NCBI GenBank assembly: GCA_902783935.1
Contig: CACZTA010000016.1
Location: 1-5,859, forward strand
DNA: 5,859 nucleotides
Direction: 5' to 3'
Source: an uncultured Lachnospiraceae bacterium
Lineage (GTDB): Bacteria; Bacillota; Clostridia; Lachnospirales; Lachnospiraceae
Position 1 is the stretch's first letter; every line of letters starts with the position of its first letter. Under the pieces are notes generated by a model. It was not told where the DNA came from. It saw nothing but the letters and a program-made list of their open reading frames with translations, and ran no database searches. Below are positions 1-5,859 of this stretch, one piece after another. The translations under genes were made by a program, and so were the position numbers.

Positions 1-738
1 AGCGAAGTGAAGGCGGAGTATGCCGCCGCGAAGAAAGCCGCTGAGAAGAAGGCGGCTGCGGAGAGCGCTGCGGAAGCGGCAGCGGACGAGAGCAGCGCCG
101 AAGAAGCGGAGACAGAGACAAAGACCGAAGACAAAGATAAAGACAAGGATAAGGATAAGGATAAAGACGCGACGGACAGCGAAGGGGATCTCCCTGACCT
201 CCCGGAGAGCGAAGAAGACTATCAGAAGGAGCAGGACTACAGCCTGCCGGAAGAACCTGATACGGAAGAGGAGACCGAATCCGAAGCAGAACCGGAATCG
301 ATCACCGAGGGGATCGGCACGGTCCTTTCAAATGTCAATGTCCGCTCCGAACCGGATAAAGATTCCGACCGCCTCGGATCGATCCCGGAGGGCAGCGAAG
401 TTGAAGTGACGGCCGAGAGCAGCAACGGCTGGAGATATGTCCGCTACGGCGATGTGGAAGGCTATATCTCGAATAACTATCTGGATTACGAAGGCTCCGG
501 TGATTCTGACGGCGAAGAAGACGGCTCCGAAGAAGAGGAAGATGACTACGAGCATTCCGGTACAATTATTTCGAGCGTCAACATCCGTTCGGGCCCGGGC
601 TTTGATTACGGCGTAATCGGTGAAGTGTCCGGCGGCTCCACAGTGACCGTCTACGGCGAGAATGAAAAGGGCTGGTGGCATATCAGCACCGGATCGCAGG
701 AAGGCTATGTGGGACAGAGCTACATCAGCGTTTCTTAA
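1..738 (+). CDS. Acidic protein with two C-terminal bacterial SH3 (SH3b) domains, 5' end missing
   Basis: The reading frame is open from the first base, so the true start probably lies upstream; the GTG at 7 has no ribosome binding site in view. Counting codons from base 1, the visible part has an Ala/Lys/Glu-rich probably helical stretch (about 3-40), a Lys-Asp dipeptide tract (45-56), an acidic Glu/Ser/Pro linker (57-105), SH3 module 1 (106-161), a second Asp/Glu/Ser linker (162-186) and SH3 module 2 (187-242), ending at TAA. Both modules carry the SH3b signature: VNVRSEP or VNIRSGPG, then a G-x-V-x-V strand, GW, and EGYI or EGYV. SH3b domains commonly bind cell-wall peptides in exported Bacillota proteins, so a surface or secreted role is likely, but any signal peptide or catalytic domain would lie outside the window. 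The partner and exact function cannot be named. Confidence 0.85.
   Translation, partial: SEVKAEYAAAKKAAEKKAAAESAAEAAADESSAEEAETETKTEDKDKDKDKDKDKDATDSEGDLPDLPESEEDYQKEQDYSLPEEPDTEEETESEAEPESITEGIGTVLSNVNVRSEPDKDSDRLGSIPEGSEVEVTAESSNGWRYVRYGDVEGYISNNYLDYEGSGDSDGEEDGSEEEEDDYEHSGTIISSVNIRSGPGFDYGVIGEVSGGSTVTVYGENEKGWWHISTGSQEGYVGQSYISVS
133..168 (+). repeat. Six tandem Lys-Asp codon pairs
   Basis: Six consecutive 6-base units of the form AARGAY encode an uninterrupted Lys-Asp dipeptide run inside the acidic linker of the SH3 protein. The codons vary between units (AAA/AAG and GAT/GAC), so the repeat is partly degenerate and not a fresh slippage product. It probably forms a charged flexible or helical spacer. 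In-frame copy-number variation between strains would be easy here. Confidence 0.85.
316..726 (+). repeat. Two SH3b modules (316-483 and 559-726)
   Basis: Two 56-residue modules align without gaps and share about 22 identical residues by eye. Shared positions include the VN-x-R core, the following S-x-P, the GS-x-V strand, the GW pair and the EGY near the end. They are separated by about 25 residues that are nearly all Asp, Glu, Ser, Gly and Tyr. The divergence indicates an old duplication, with no sign of recent conversion. The second module has the more typical RSGPG form. Confidence 0.85.
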
Positions 739-760
739 AACACGCAGGAAGACTATTAGT

Positions 761-797
761 GCCGCAGGCATCCTGATGAGGGTGTCTGCGGTCTTTT
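761..797 (+). terminator. Rho-independent terminator of the SH3-protein gene
   Basis: A 5' arm at 761-773 pairs with 780-792 over 13 positions, including three G-U pairs, around a six-base TGATGA loop. It is followed by CTTTT. The hairpin starts 22 bases after the stop codon of the SH3 gene. The U tract is short, so some read-through into the next gene is possible. No A-rich run precedes the 5' arm, so it does not look bidirectional. Confidence 0.85.
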
Positions 798-862
798 GAG
801 CAGATACAGACGGATTTTGTGAGCCTGTTTTTCACCGGGGGAAGACAGCAGTTCGGAGGAAT
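798..862 (+). other. Leader between the terminator and the pseudouridine synthase gene
   Basis: These 65 bases should hold the promoter of the downstream cluster if the terminator is efficient. TTGTGA at 817-822 resembles a -35 box, but no acceptable -10 box lies 16-18 bases downstream, and no other convincing sigma-A pair is seen. A GGAGGA ribosome binding site is at 855-860, only two bases before the ATG at 863, which is short but workable. The space is too small for a SAM (S-box) or T-box leader. Confidence 0.5.
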
Positions 863-1669
863 ATGGAAACAGAAGGAAAGCGCCTGAATAAATACATCAG
901 CGATGCGGGCATCGCTTCGAGAAGGGAAGCAGACCGCATGATCGCGGCCGGCAGGGTCAGTATCCGGCGGAAATCGAGGAAAGGGGAGGAAGCGAATCCC
1001 GTCCTGAAAGCAGCGGAGGGGGAGCGCGTCTTTCACGGGGACACCGTGTATGTCGACGGAAAAGAGCTGCCCAAAAAAGAAGTTCCCGGGATTTATCTGG
1101 CCTATAACAAACCGAGAGGCATCGTCTGCACGCTCGACAGGAGCATTCCGGACAATCTTGCCGATGCCGTCGCTTATCCGCATCACGTCACGTATGCGGG
1201 ACGCCTCGACAAGGATTCCGGCGGGCTCATGATCCTGACAAATGACGGAAGCCTCGCGGACCGCATGATGCGCGCCTCGGCTTACCATGAAAAAGAATAT
1301 GTCGTGACGGTTGAGAAGCCGCTGACGGCTGCATTTCTGAAAAGGATGGCGGAAGGGGTCAAGATCCTGCTGGATGATGAGACGACGCTCAGAAGACATC
1401 CCGGCGGCCTCTATGTGACGACGCGCCCTGCAAAAGTGAACCGGCTCGGGGAAAGAAAATTCTCCATCGTGCTCACCCAGGGGTTCAACCGGCAGATCCG
1501 ACGCATGTGCCGGGCACTCGGGTATAACGTGTCGGATATCCGGCGCATCCGCGTCATGAACATCCGCCTCGGAAATCTCGCGGAGGGGCAGGTGAGGAAA
1601 CTGACGGATGCGGAAGTCAGGGACCTGGAGAAGTCCTCGCGGAAAACCGGCGGAAAAGACCAGAGGTGA
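863..1669 (+). CDS. rluF: rRNA pseudouridine synthase, RluF/RsuA family
   Basis: The product is predicted to convert a specific uridine in rRNA to pseudouridine; RluF of E. coli acts on 23S rRNA position 2604. The 268-residue protein has an N-terminal S4 RNA-binding domain (about 7-68; RLNKYISDAGIASRREAD is its hallmark) and then the catalytic domain. Asp116 in GRLDKDSGG (codon at 1208) is the expected catalytic aspartate. HEKEYVVTV (142-150) and QGFNRQIRRMC (206-216) are the other family motifs and match RluF better than RsuA or RluB. The S4 domain has about ten extra basic residues around 35-50 and lacks the usual VNG turn, and a second small insertion lies near 170-182. The 23S target is inferred from similarity, so a general RsuA-family label is the safe alternative. 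It is the first gene of the cluster, 15 bases from ligA. Confidence 0.9.
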   Translation: METEGKRLNKYISDAGIASRREADRMIAAGRVSIRRKSRKGEEANPVLKAAEGERVFHGDTVYVDGKELPKKEVPGIYLAYNKPRGIVCTLDRSIPDNLADAVAYPHHVTYAGRLDKDSGGLMILTNDGSLADRMMRASAYHEKEYVVTVEKPLTAAFLKRMAEGVKILLDDETTLRRHPGGLYVTTRPAKVNRLGERKFSIVLTQGFNRQIRRMCRALGYNVSDIRRIRVMNIRLGNLAEGQVRKLTDAEVRDLEKSSRKTGGKDQR

Positions 1670-1684
1670 AGGAGCGGCAGCCGT

Positions 1685-3715
1685 ATGAAAAAGAACGAGT
1701 ATCTGAAGCTTCAGCAGGAAGTTGCCCGCTATAACCAGGCGTATGAAGACGGGGAGCCTCTGATTTCGGACTATGACTATGATCAGATGATGCAGCAGCT
1801 GAAGCAGGCGGAGAAGGAGCATCCGCGCTGGCGCACAGCCGCGTCCCCGACGCAGAAGGCCGGCGCGCCGGTCAGAAGGAAGCAGGGCGTGACCGTGACG
1901 CACGATGTGCCGATGCTGTCGATTGAAGATGTCTTCACGAAAGAGGATGTGACGGCCTGGGTGCGCACCGTGCAGGCGAAATATCCCGGCGCTCTTTTTT
2001 CGGTGGAACAGAAGGTGGACGGGCTCTCCATGTCGATTCGCTACGAGAATGGCAGAATGACGCTTGCGGAAACGCGCGGCGACGGCTATATTGGAGAGGA
2101 TGTAACGCTTAACGCAGCCGTGATTCCCGATGTGAAGACGGAGCTTCCGGAGGACCCCGGCGCGTTCGAAGTGCGGGGCGAAGTCTATCTCTCACATGAG
2201 GACTTTGAGCGGATTAACCGGCAGCAGGAGCTCTCGGGCGGAAAGCTGTTCGCCAATCCGAGAAACTGCGCGGCAGGGACGCTCAGGCAGCTGGATCCGG
2301 AGATGACGCGGGAGCGCGGACTCTCTTTCATGATCTTTAATATCCAGCGCGCGGAGAATGCAGCCCTCACCGGATCCCATACCGAAGGACTCGCCTACCT
2401 GAGGGATACGCTCGGCATGAAGACGGTGCCGGGAGAACAGTGCCGGACGGAGGAAGAGATTCTCCGGGCGATTGACCGGATCGGGGAGCTGCGCGGGGAA
2501 CTGGACTATGATATCGACGGGGCGGTCGTGAAAATCGACCGGCTTTCGGTCAGGGAGGAATTCCCCTCGGGATCAAAATACAGCCCGGGCCATATCGCCT
2601 ACAAGTATCCCCCGGAGGAAAAGGAGACCGTCGTGCGCGAAATCGAAGTGTCGGTCGGCATGACCGGCCGCCTGAATCCCACGGCCGTCTTTGACCCGGT
2701 CCATCTCTGCGGGACGACAGTGACGAGGGCGACGCTGCACAACCAGGACTTCATTGACCGCCTCGGCATCGGGATCGGGGACACGGTCATTGTCTATAAA
2801 TCAGGAGAGATCATTCCGAAGATCAGGGCTTCCGTGCCGGAGAAGCGGCCGGAGGGGACGGTGACATTCCGGCTTCCGGACCGGTGTCCGTCCTGCGGAG
2901 GGGCCGTCACGAGAGAGGCGGACGCCTCCGATATGTGCTGCACGAATCCGTCGTGCCCGGCGCAGCTTGAGAGGAGACTGATTCATTTTGCGGGCCGCGA
3001 GGCGATGGACATCAAGGGGATCGGGACAGAAAACATCCGCGCGCTCATCGCCGATGGACACCTGAAGGATGTCGCGGATATCTACCGGCTGCGCGAAGTG
3101 CGGGACCGCCTGGTGGAGGACGGCGTCATAGGGCGGGAGAAAAACACCGACAAGCTGCTCGATGCCATTGAGGCGTCAAAGCAGCAGGATCCCGAGAGGC
3201 TGCTGACGGGGCTTGCGATTCCGAATGTCGGCCGCGCGTCCGCGCGCGTGCTGATTAAGGCGTTCCGCTCGGTGGACGCGCTGATGCAGGCGGACGAAGA
3301 GGCGCTGACGCAGGTGCCGGATATCGGCGGCATCACCGCTCAGGGGATTGTGGCCTATTTTGCCGATCCGAGGAATCAGAACCTGATCGGGAAGCTGAAG
3401 GCTGCAGGCCTGAAGATGGAGACGGACGCGGCGGAAGAAATCCCGCAGGTGCTCTCCGGGAGGACCTATGTCGTCACGGGGGATGTCCATATCTTCGCGA
3501 ACCGCGCGGAACTCGGCGCGTATATCGAGGCGAGGGGCGGAAAGCTCGCGGGATCTGTCTCAAAGAAGACCTATGCCCTGATTAATAATGATGCGTCTTC
3601 CGCATCCGGAAAAAATAAAAAAGCCGGGGAGCTCGGGATCCCGATCCTGACGGAGGAGGATTTCCTCGCGGACGTGCCGGGAGAAACGCGGGCACAGCCG
3701 GATTTGAAAGTATAA
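1685..3715 (+). CDS. ligA: NAD-dependent DNA ligase LigA
   Basis: LigA seals nicks during replication and repair, using NAD+ to adenylate an active-site lysine. At 676 residues it is full length and has all the family domains. These are: Ia nicotinamide-binding region (1-60); adenylation domain with catalytic Lys110 in EQKVDG, TRGDGYIGEDVT (130-141), VRGEV (163-167), FANPRNCAAGTLRQLD (189-204), DIDGAVVK (276-283) and AYKYP (305-309); OB fold (about 318-385); zinc finger with Cys401, Cys404, Cys419 and Cys424; helix-hairpin-helix repeats (about 432-578); and a C-terminal BRCT domain (588-663). The ATG follows AAGGAG at 1669-1674, which overlaps the stop of the upstream gene. Two usually conserved positions differ: the OB motif reads GMTG where GRTG is usual, and the aromatic/His position after Tyr20 is Glu21. 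The BRCT domain is also a divergent type, with an internal NNDASSASGKNKK stretch. Confidence 0.97.
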   Translation: MKKNEYLKLQQEVARYNQAYEDGEPLISDYDYDQMMQQLKQAEKEHPRWRTAASPTQKAGAPVRRKQGVTVTHDVPMLSIEDVFTKEDVTAWVRTVQAKYPGALFSVEQKVDGLSMSIRYENGRMTLAETRGDGYIGEDVTLNAAVIPDVKTELPEDPGAFEVRGEVYLSHEDFERINRQQELSGGKLFANPRNCAAGTLRQLDPEMTRERGLSFMIFNIQRAENAALTGSHTEGLAYLRDTLGMKTVPGEQCRTEEEILRAIDRIGELRGELDYDIDGAVVKIDRLSVREEFPSGSKYSPGHIAYKYPPEEKETVVREIEVSVGMTGRLNPTAVFDPVHLCGTTVTRATLHNQDFIDRLGIGIGDTVIVYKSGEIIPKIRASVPEKRPEGTVTFRLPDRCPSCGGAVTREADASDMCCTNPSCPAQLERRLIHFAGREAMDIKGIGTENIRALIADGHLKDVADIYRLREVRDRLVEDGVIGREKNTDKLLDAIEASKQQDPERLLTGLAIPNVGRASARVLIKAFRSVDALMQADEEALTQVPDIGGITAQGIVAYFADPRNQNLIGKLKAAGLKMETDAAEEIPQVLSGRTYVVTGDVHIFANRAELGAYIEARGGKLAGSVSKKTYALINNDASSASGKNKKAGELGIPILTEEDFLADVPGETRAQPDLKV

Positions 3716-3732
3716 GTATTAAGGAGACCTTT

Positions 3733-4695
3733 ATGCCGGTTAAAATACCGAATGACCTTCCTGTGAAGGATATTCTGGAAAAAGAAAATATATTTGTCAT
3801 GGATGAGACGCGGGCGATGCATCAGGATATCCGCCCGATCCAGATCTGCATCCTGAACCTGATGCCGCTGAAGGAGCAGACGGAGCTGCAGATCTTAAGG
3901 GAGCTGTCCAACACCCCGCTGCAGATTGACGTCACCTTCATGAAGACATCGAGCCATGAATCCACGCACACGTCGAAGAGCCACCTGGAGACCTTCTACC
4001 AGACCTTCGAGGAGCTGCGGCGGAGGTATTTCGACGGCATGATTATTACCGGTGCGCCGGTCGAGCTGCTGGAGTACGAGGAAGTCGACTACTGGGATGA
4101 ACTCGAGCGGATCTTCTCGTGGTGCAACACCCACGTGACGTCGACGATCTATCTGTGCTGGGGCGCGCAGGCCGCCATGTATTACTATTACGGGCTGCCG
4201 AAAGTGCTCCTGCCGGAAGGGAAAAAACTGTTCGGCATCTATACGCACACGGTCTATAACCGCAAGACGCCGCTCGTGAGGGGCTTCGACGACATTTTCC
4301 TCATGCCGCATTCGCGGTACACGGAAGTGCAGACGGAAGATATCATCGCCTGCGAGGACCTCGTGATCCTCGGCCAGTCGGAAGAGGCGGGCGTCGCGAT
4401 CTGCATGGCCCAGAACGGCCGGAAAATTTTCATCTTCGGCCATCCCGAGTATGACCGCATGCAGCTTCGGAGCGAGTATGAGCGGGACCGGAAGAGAGGG
4501 CTCGATACGGCGGTGCCGGAGCACTATTTCCCGGATGATGATCCCGGGAAGCTGCCGCTTCTCACCTGGAGGGCGACGGCGAATAATCTTTACACAAACT
4601 GGCTGAATTATTATGTCTACCAGTCCACTCCCTATAACCTGGACGGGACGCCCTGGGGAGAGGAACTGCCGGATAATTACAACAAGCATATCTGA
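3733..4695 (+). CDS. metAA: Homoserine O-acetyltransferase (MetA family)
   Basis: This cytoplasmic enzyme acylates the hydroxyl of L-homoserine, the first committed step of methionine synthesis. The 320-residue protein opens with the classic MPVKIPNDLP start and continues with LNLMPLKEQTE carrying Lys47, the glutamine-amidotransferase-like nucleophile Cys142 in CWGAQAA, and the His237/Glu239 pair in FGHPEYD, completing the expected catalytic set. Residue 111 in TGAPVE is Glu. In the MetA family Glu at this position goes with acetyl-CoA use, as in Bacillus cereus, while Gly (E. coli) goes with succinyl-CoA, so acetyltransferase is predicted despite the common succinyltransferase annotation. 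AAGGAG at 3721-3726, six bases before the ATG, fixes the start. It sits 17 bases after ligA, so no SAM or T-box riboswitch fits in front of it. Residues 299-320 extend slightly past the E. coli enzyme length. Confidence 0.95.
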   Translation: MPVKIPNDLPVKDILEKENIFVMDETRAMHQDIRPIQICILNLMPLKEQTELQILRELSNTPLQIDVTFMKTSSHESTHTSKSHLETFYQTFEELRRRYFDGMIITGAPVELLEYEEVDYWDELERIFSWCNTHVTSTIYLCWGAQAAMYYYYGLPKVLLPEGKKLFGIYTHTVYNRKTPLVRGFDDIFLMPHSRYTEVQTEDIIACEDLVILGQSEEAGVAICMAQNGRKIFIFGHPEYDRMQLRSEYERDRKRGLDTAVPEHYFPDDDPGKLPLLTWRATANNLYTNWLNYYVYQSTPYNLDGTPWGEELPDNYNKHI

Positions 4696-4707
4696 TTAAG
4701 AATCTGC

Positions 4708-4714
4708 GGGGGGT
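4708..4714 (+). promoter_or_regulatory. Unusual G-rich ribosome binding site of the CARF-like gene
   Basis: GGGGGGT lies five bases before the ATG at 4720. It can pair with the anti-Shine-Dalgarno sequence only by using a G-U pair where an A is usual. The other genes of this cluster have GGAGGA or AAGGAG. Translation of the last gene may therefore be weaker or coupled to metA, whose stop is 24 bases upstream. No other ATG or GTG with a better site is evident nearby. Confidence 0.5.
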
Positions 4715-4719
4715 CGGCT

Positions 4720-5859
4720 ATGTCATCTGTGCGTGTGCTGATCAAGTTCATAAGTCCCGCTGCAGCGGGAAATGTCATCAGCGGGAGCGTGCTGGAGCCG
4801 GAACTGCTGATTTTTGCGGGGTACGGCATTTTTCTCAGCGATACCATGCGGAACCGCTATAATTATTTCTTTCACAGGCGGAAGATGAGGACGATTGTCA
4901 CAGATCCTCTCAGCCTGGAAGAAGGGAAACCGGAGGATATCCTGAGGCGCCTCACGGAGCTGATCGGCCGGTATGCGCCCGACGAGCCGGTGATCGACAT
5001 CACGGACGCGGACGCGGTGCAGGGGTTTGCGGTCGGCACGATTCTTCATGCCCATCCGGAGTGGAACTGCCCGGTCCTGAATTTCCGCACAGACCGCGGG
5101 GCCTGCATTCCTGTCCTCAACGGGAGCAGGTACCGCCTCATCACCATGCCGGACGTGACGGCCGGGGAAATGCATTATCTGCGGTACGGGACGCCTGATT
5201 TTGACCGCCCGGGGGAGATTGCCCTCACGAGGCAGGGACTGGACAGGCCGGCGATTAAGATGATCCGAGGAGCCCTGCGGCTTTACGAAGAGAGAAGCAG
5301 CTACTGGTCGGGGATTTCCGAAGCATTCCGGAAAAGCCCGGTCGCGCGCGAACCCGGCAGATCGGAATATACGGTCGACGCAAAGCAGCTTGGCGTCAGG
5401 GACGAGGCGCTCGAGGATCTCGTGGATGATTTCATCCTTTTCTCATGTGAGAGAAGGGGCGGCATCCGGGTGCTCCGCTTTCCGAACCGGTTTGCGTCCG
5501 AACTCCTCCTGCATCTCGAACAGGCGCCGCTCTGCGGGGCATTCCTGACAGCCGCCTATATGCGGGAGACAAACGGAAGCGCGGCGTACCGCGACCTGAT
5601 TCTTCACGGACACCGCTATGTGTCCGGGATCCGCCGGTCTTATCCGTTCATGATGACGGTCCTCACGGACTCGATGACGGCAGAGGAACTGAGGGATATT
5701 ATCCATGAGAGCAGCATGGAATATGAAGATCCGGTCAGACGGATCCTGATCCGTGCACCCGGCGCGGAAATGACAGATGAAATCAGACAGACAGCAGAAG
5801 AATACGGCATGGAGGTCATTCCGGCAGCCGGAGTGTCCCGTGCCCTGCAGCCGAGGTAA
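4720..5859 (+). CDS. CARF-like protein resembling the DUF1887 (VC1899/Card1/Can2) family, probably without nuclease activity
   Basis: This 379-residue protein has no close named relative that I can identify. Residues 1-135 read as a Rossmann-type sensor: strand VRVLIKF (4-10), GNVI at 17-20, strand ELLIFAGY (28-35), a helix (38-53), strand MRTIVTD, helix 71-85, strand PVIDIT (90-95) leading into DADAVQGFAVG, and strand CPVLNFRTDRG (117-127). This order matches CARF domains, where the fourth strand normally ends in TGGTK. Residues about 165-270 look helical and winged-helix-like. The C-terminal part (about 270-368; GAFLTAAYMRET, YRDLILHGHRY, MMTVLTDSMTAEEL, RRILIRAP) parallels the PD-(D/E)XK half of DUF1887 proteins, but the Asp and E-x-K catalytic residues are not there. 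Length fits DUF1887 (about 380). No signal peptide or membrane segment is seen. It is last in the cluster and ends at the final base of the window. The family call is inference; a plain hypothetical protein is the fallback. Confidence 0.55.
   Translation: MSSVRVLIKFISPAAAGNVISGSVLEPELLIFAGYGIFLSDTMRNRYNYFFHRRKMRTIVTDPLSLEEGKPEDILRRLTELIGRYAPDEPVIDITDADAVQGFAVGTILHAHPEWNCPVLNFRTDRGACIPVLNGSRYRLITMPDVTAGEMHYLRYGTPDFDRPGEIALTRQGLDRPAIKMIRGALRLYEERSSYWSGISEAFRKSPVAREPGRSEYTVDAKQLGVRDEALEDLVDDFILFSCERRGGIRVLRFPNRFASELLLHLEQAPLCGAFLTAAYMRETNGSAAYRDLILHGHRYVSGIRRSYPFMMTVLTDSMTAEELRDIIHESSMEYEDPVRRILIRAPGAEMTDEIRQTAEEYGMEVIPAAGVSRALQPR
4755..4770. repeat. 16-base perfect palindrome with a further half-site copy
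   Basis: TCCCGCTGCAGCGGGA is its own reverse complement and lies 36-51 bases into the CARF-like gene. The half-site CAGCGGGA recurs at 4779-4786, exactly 16 bases after the first copy. In RNA the 5' arm could form either a short stem with a TGCA loop or an 8-base stem with the later copy. It encodes part of the loop after the first strand, so it could be chance in GC-rich coding DNA, a translation-slowing hairpin or a protein-binding site. Confidence 0.6.

Noticed and set aside
133..168. The Lys-Asp tract as a CRISPR-like or satellite array
   Set aside because: The units are 6 bases, in frame, without spacers, and encode a simple charged dipeptide run inside a gene.
817..845. TTGTGA as the -35 box of a promoter for the pseudouridine synthase cluster
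   Set aside because: The sequence 17 bases downstream is G-rich and does not resemble a -10 box.
725..1903. A 392-codon open frame on the minus strand across the pseudouridine synthase gene
   Set aside because: It lies opposite two clear genes, has no recognisable domain or good ribosome binding site, and is rich in Arg, His and Pro, as expected of antisense frames in GC-rich DNA.
3701..3716. TTGAAA and TATAAG near the ligA stop as a possible metA promoter
   Set aside because: The two hexamers are only one base apart, so they cannot be a -35/-10 pair, and no suitable -35 box lies about 17 bases before TATAAG.
3895..4689. A 264-codon open frame on the minus strand opposite metA
   Set aside because: metA has complete catalytic motifs in the + frame. 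The antisense product resembles no family and reflects codon bias.

Overview
The window looks like a chromosomal segment from a GC-rich member of the Bacillota, probably a clostridial or Lachnospiraceae-like bacterium. This is inferred from strong GGAGG-type ribosome binding sites, a MetA of the Bacillus/Clostridium type, an RluF-like pseudouridine synthase and a clostridial-looking NAD-dependent DNA ligase. GC content is high by eye and codon use is uniform across all genes. No tRNA, rRNA, insertion sequence, integrase or CRISPR array is visible. All five genes lie on the + strand and almost all the DNA is coding.

Region 1 (1-797): the 3' part of a gene for a very acidic, probably exported protein. 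It has an Ala/Lys/Glu-rich segment, a Lys-Asp dipeptide tract and two bacterial SH3 modules. A strong hairpin terminator follows it, so this gene is the end of a separate transcription unit.

Region 2 (863-5859): a tight gene cluster, probably one operon, with gaps of only 15, 17 and 24 bases. In order it holds an RluF/RsuA-family rRNA pseudouridine synthase, the NAD-dependent DNA ligase ligA, homoserine O-acyltransferase metA (probably acetyl-CoA-specific because it has Glu at position 111), and a 379-residue protein of uncertain function. The operon mixes rRNA modification, DNA replication and repair, and methionine synthesis, so shared transcription need not mean a shared pathway.

The last gene is the most interesting. 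Its N-terminal third reads as a CARF-like Rossmann domain, and its length and overall layout resemble the DUF1887 (VC1899/Card1/Can2) family, in which a CARF domain is joined to a PD-(D/E)XK nuclease domain. Here the CARF signature is altered and the nuclease catalytic residues appear to be missing, with no cas gene in view. It may be a non-catalytic nucleotide sensor or a relic. This is inference from recalled family patterns and needs a profile or structure search.
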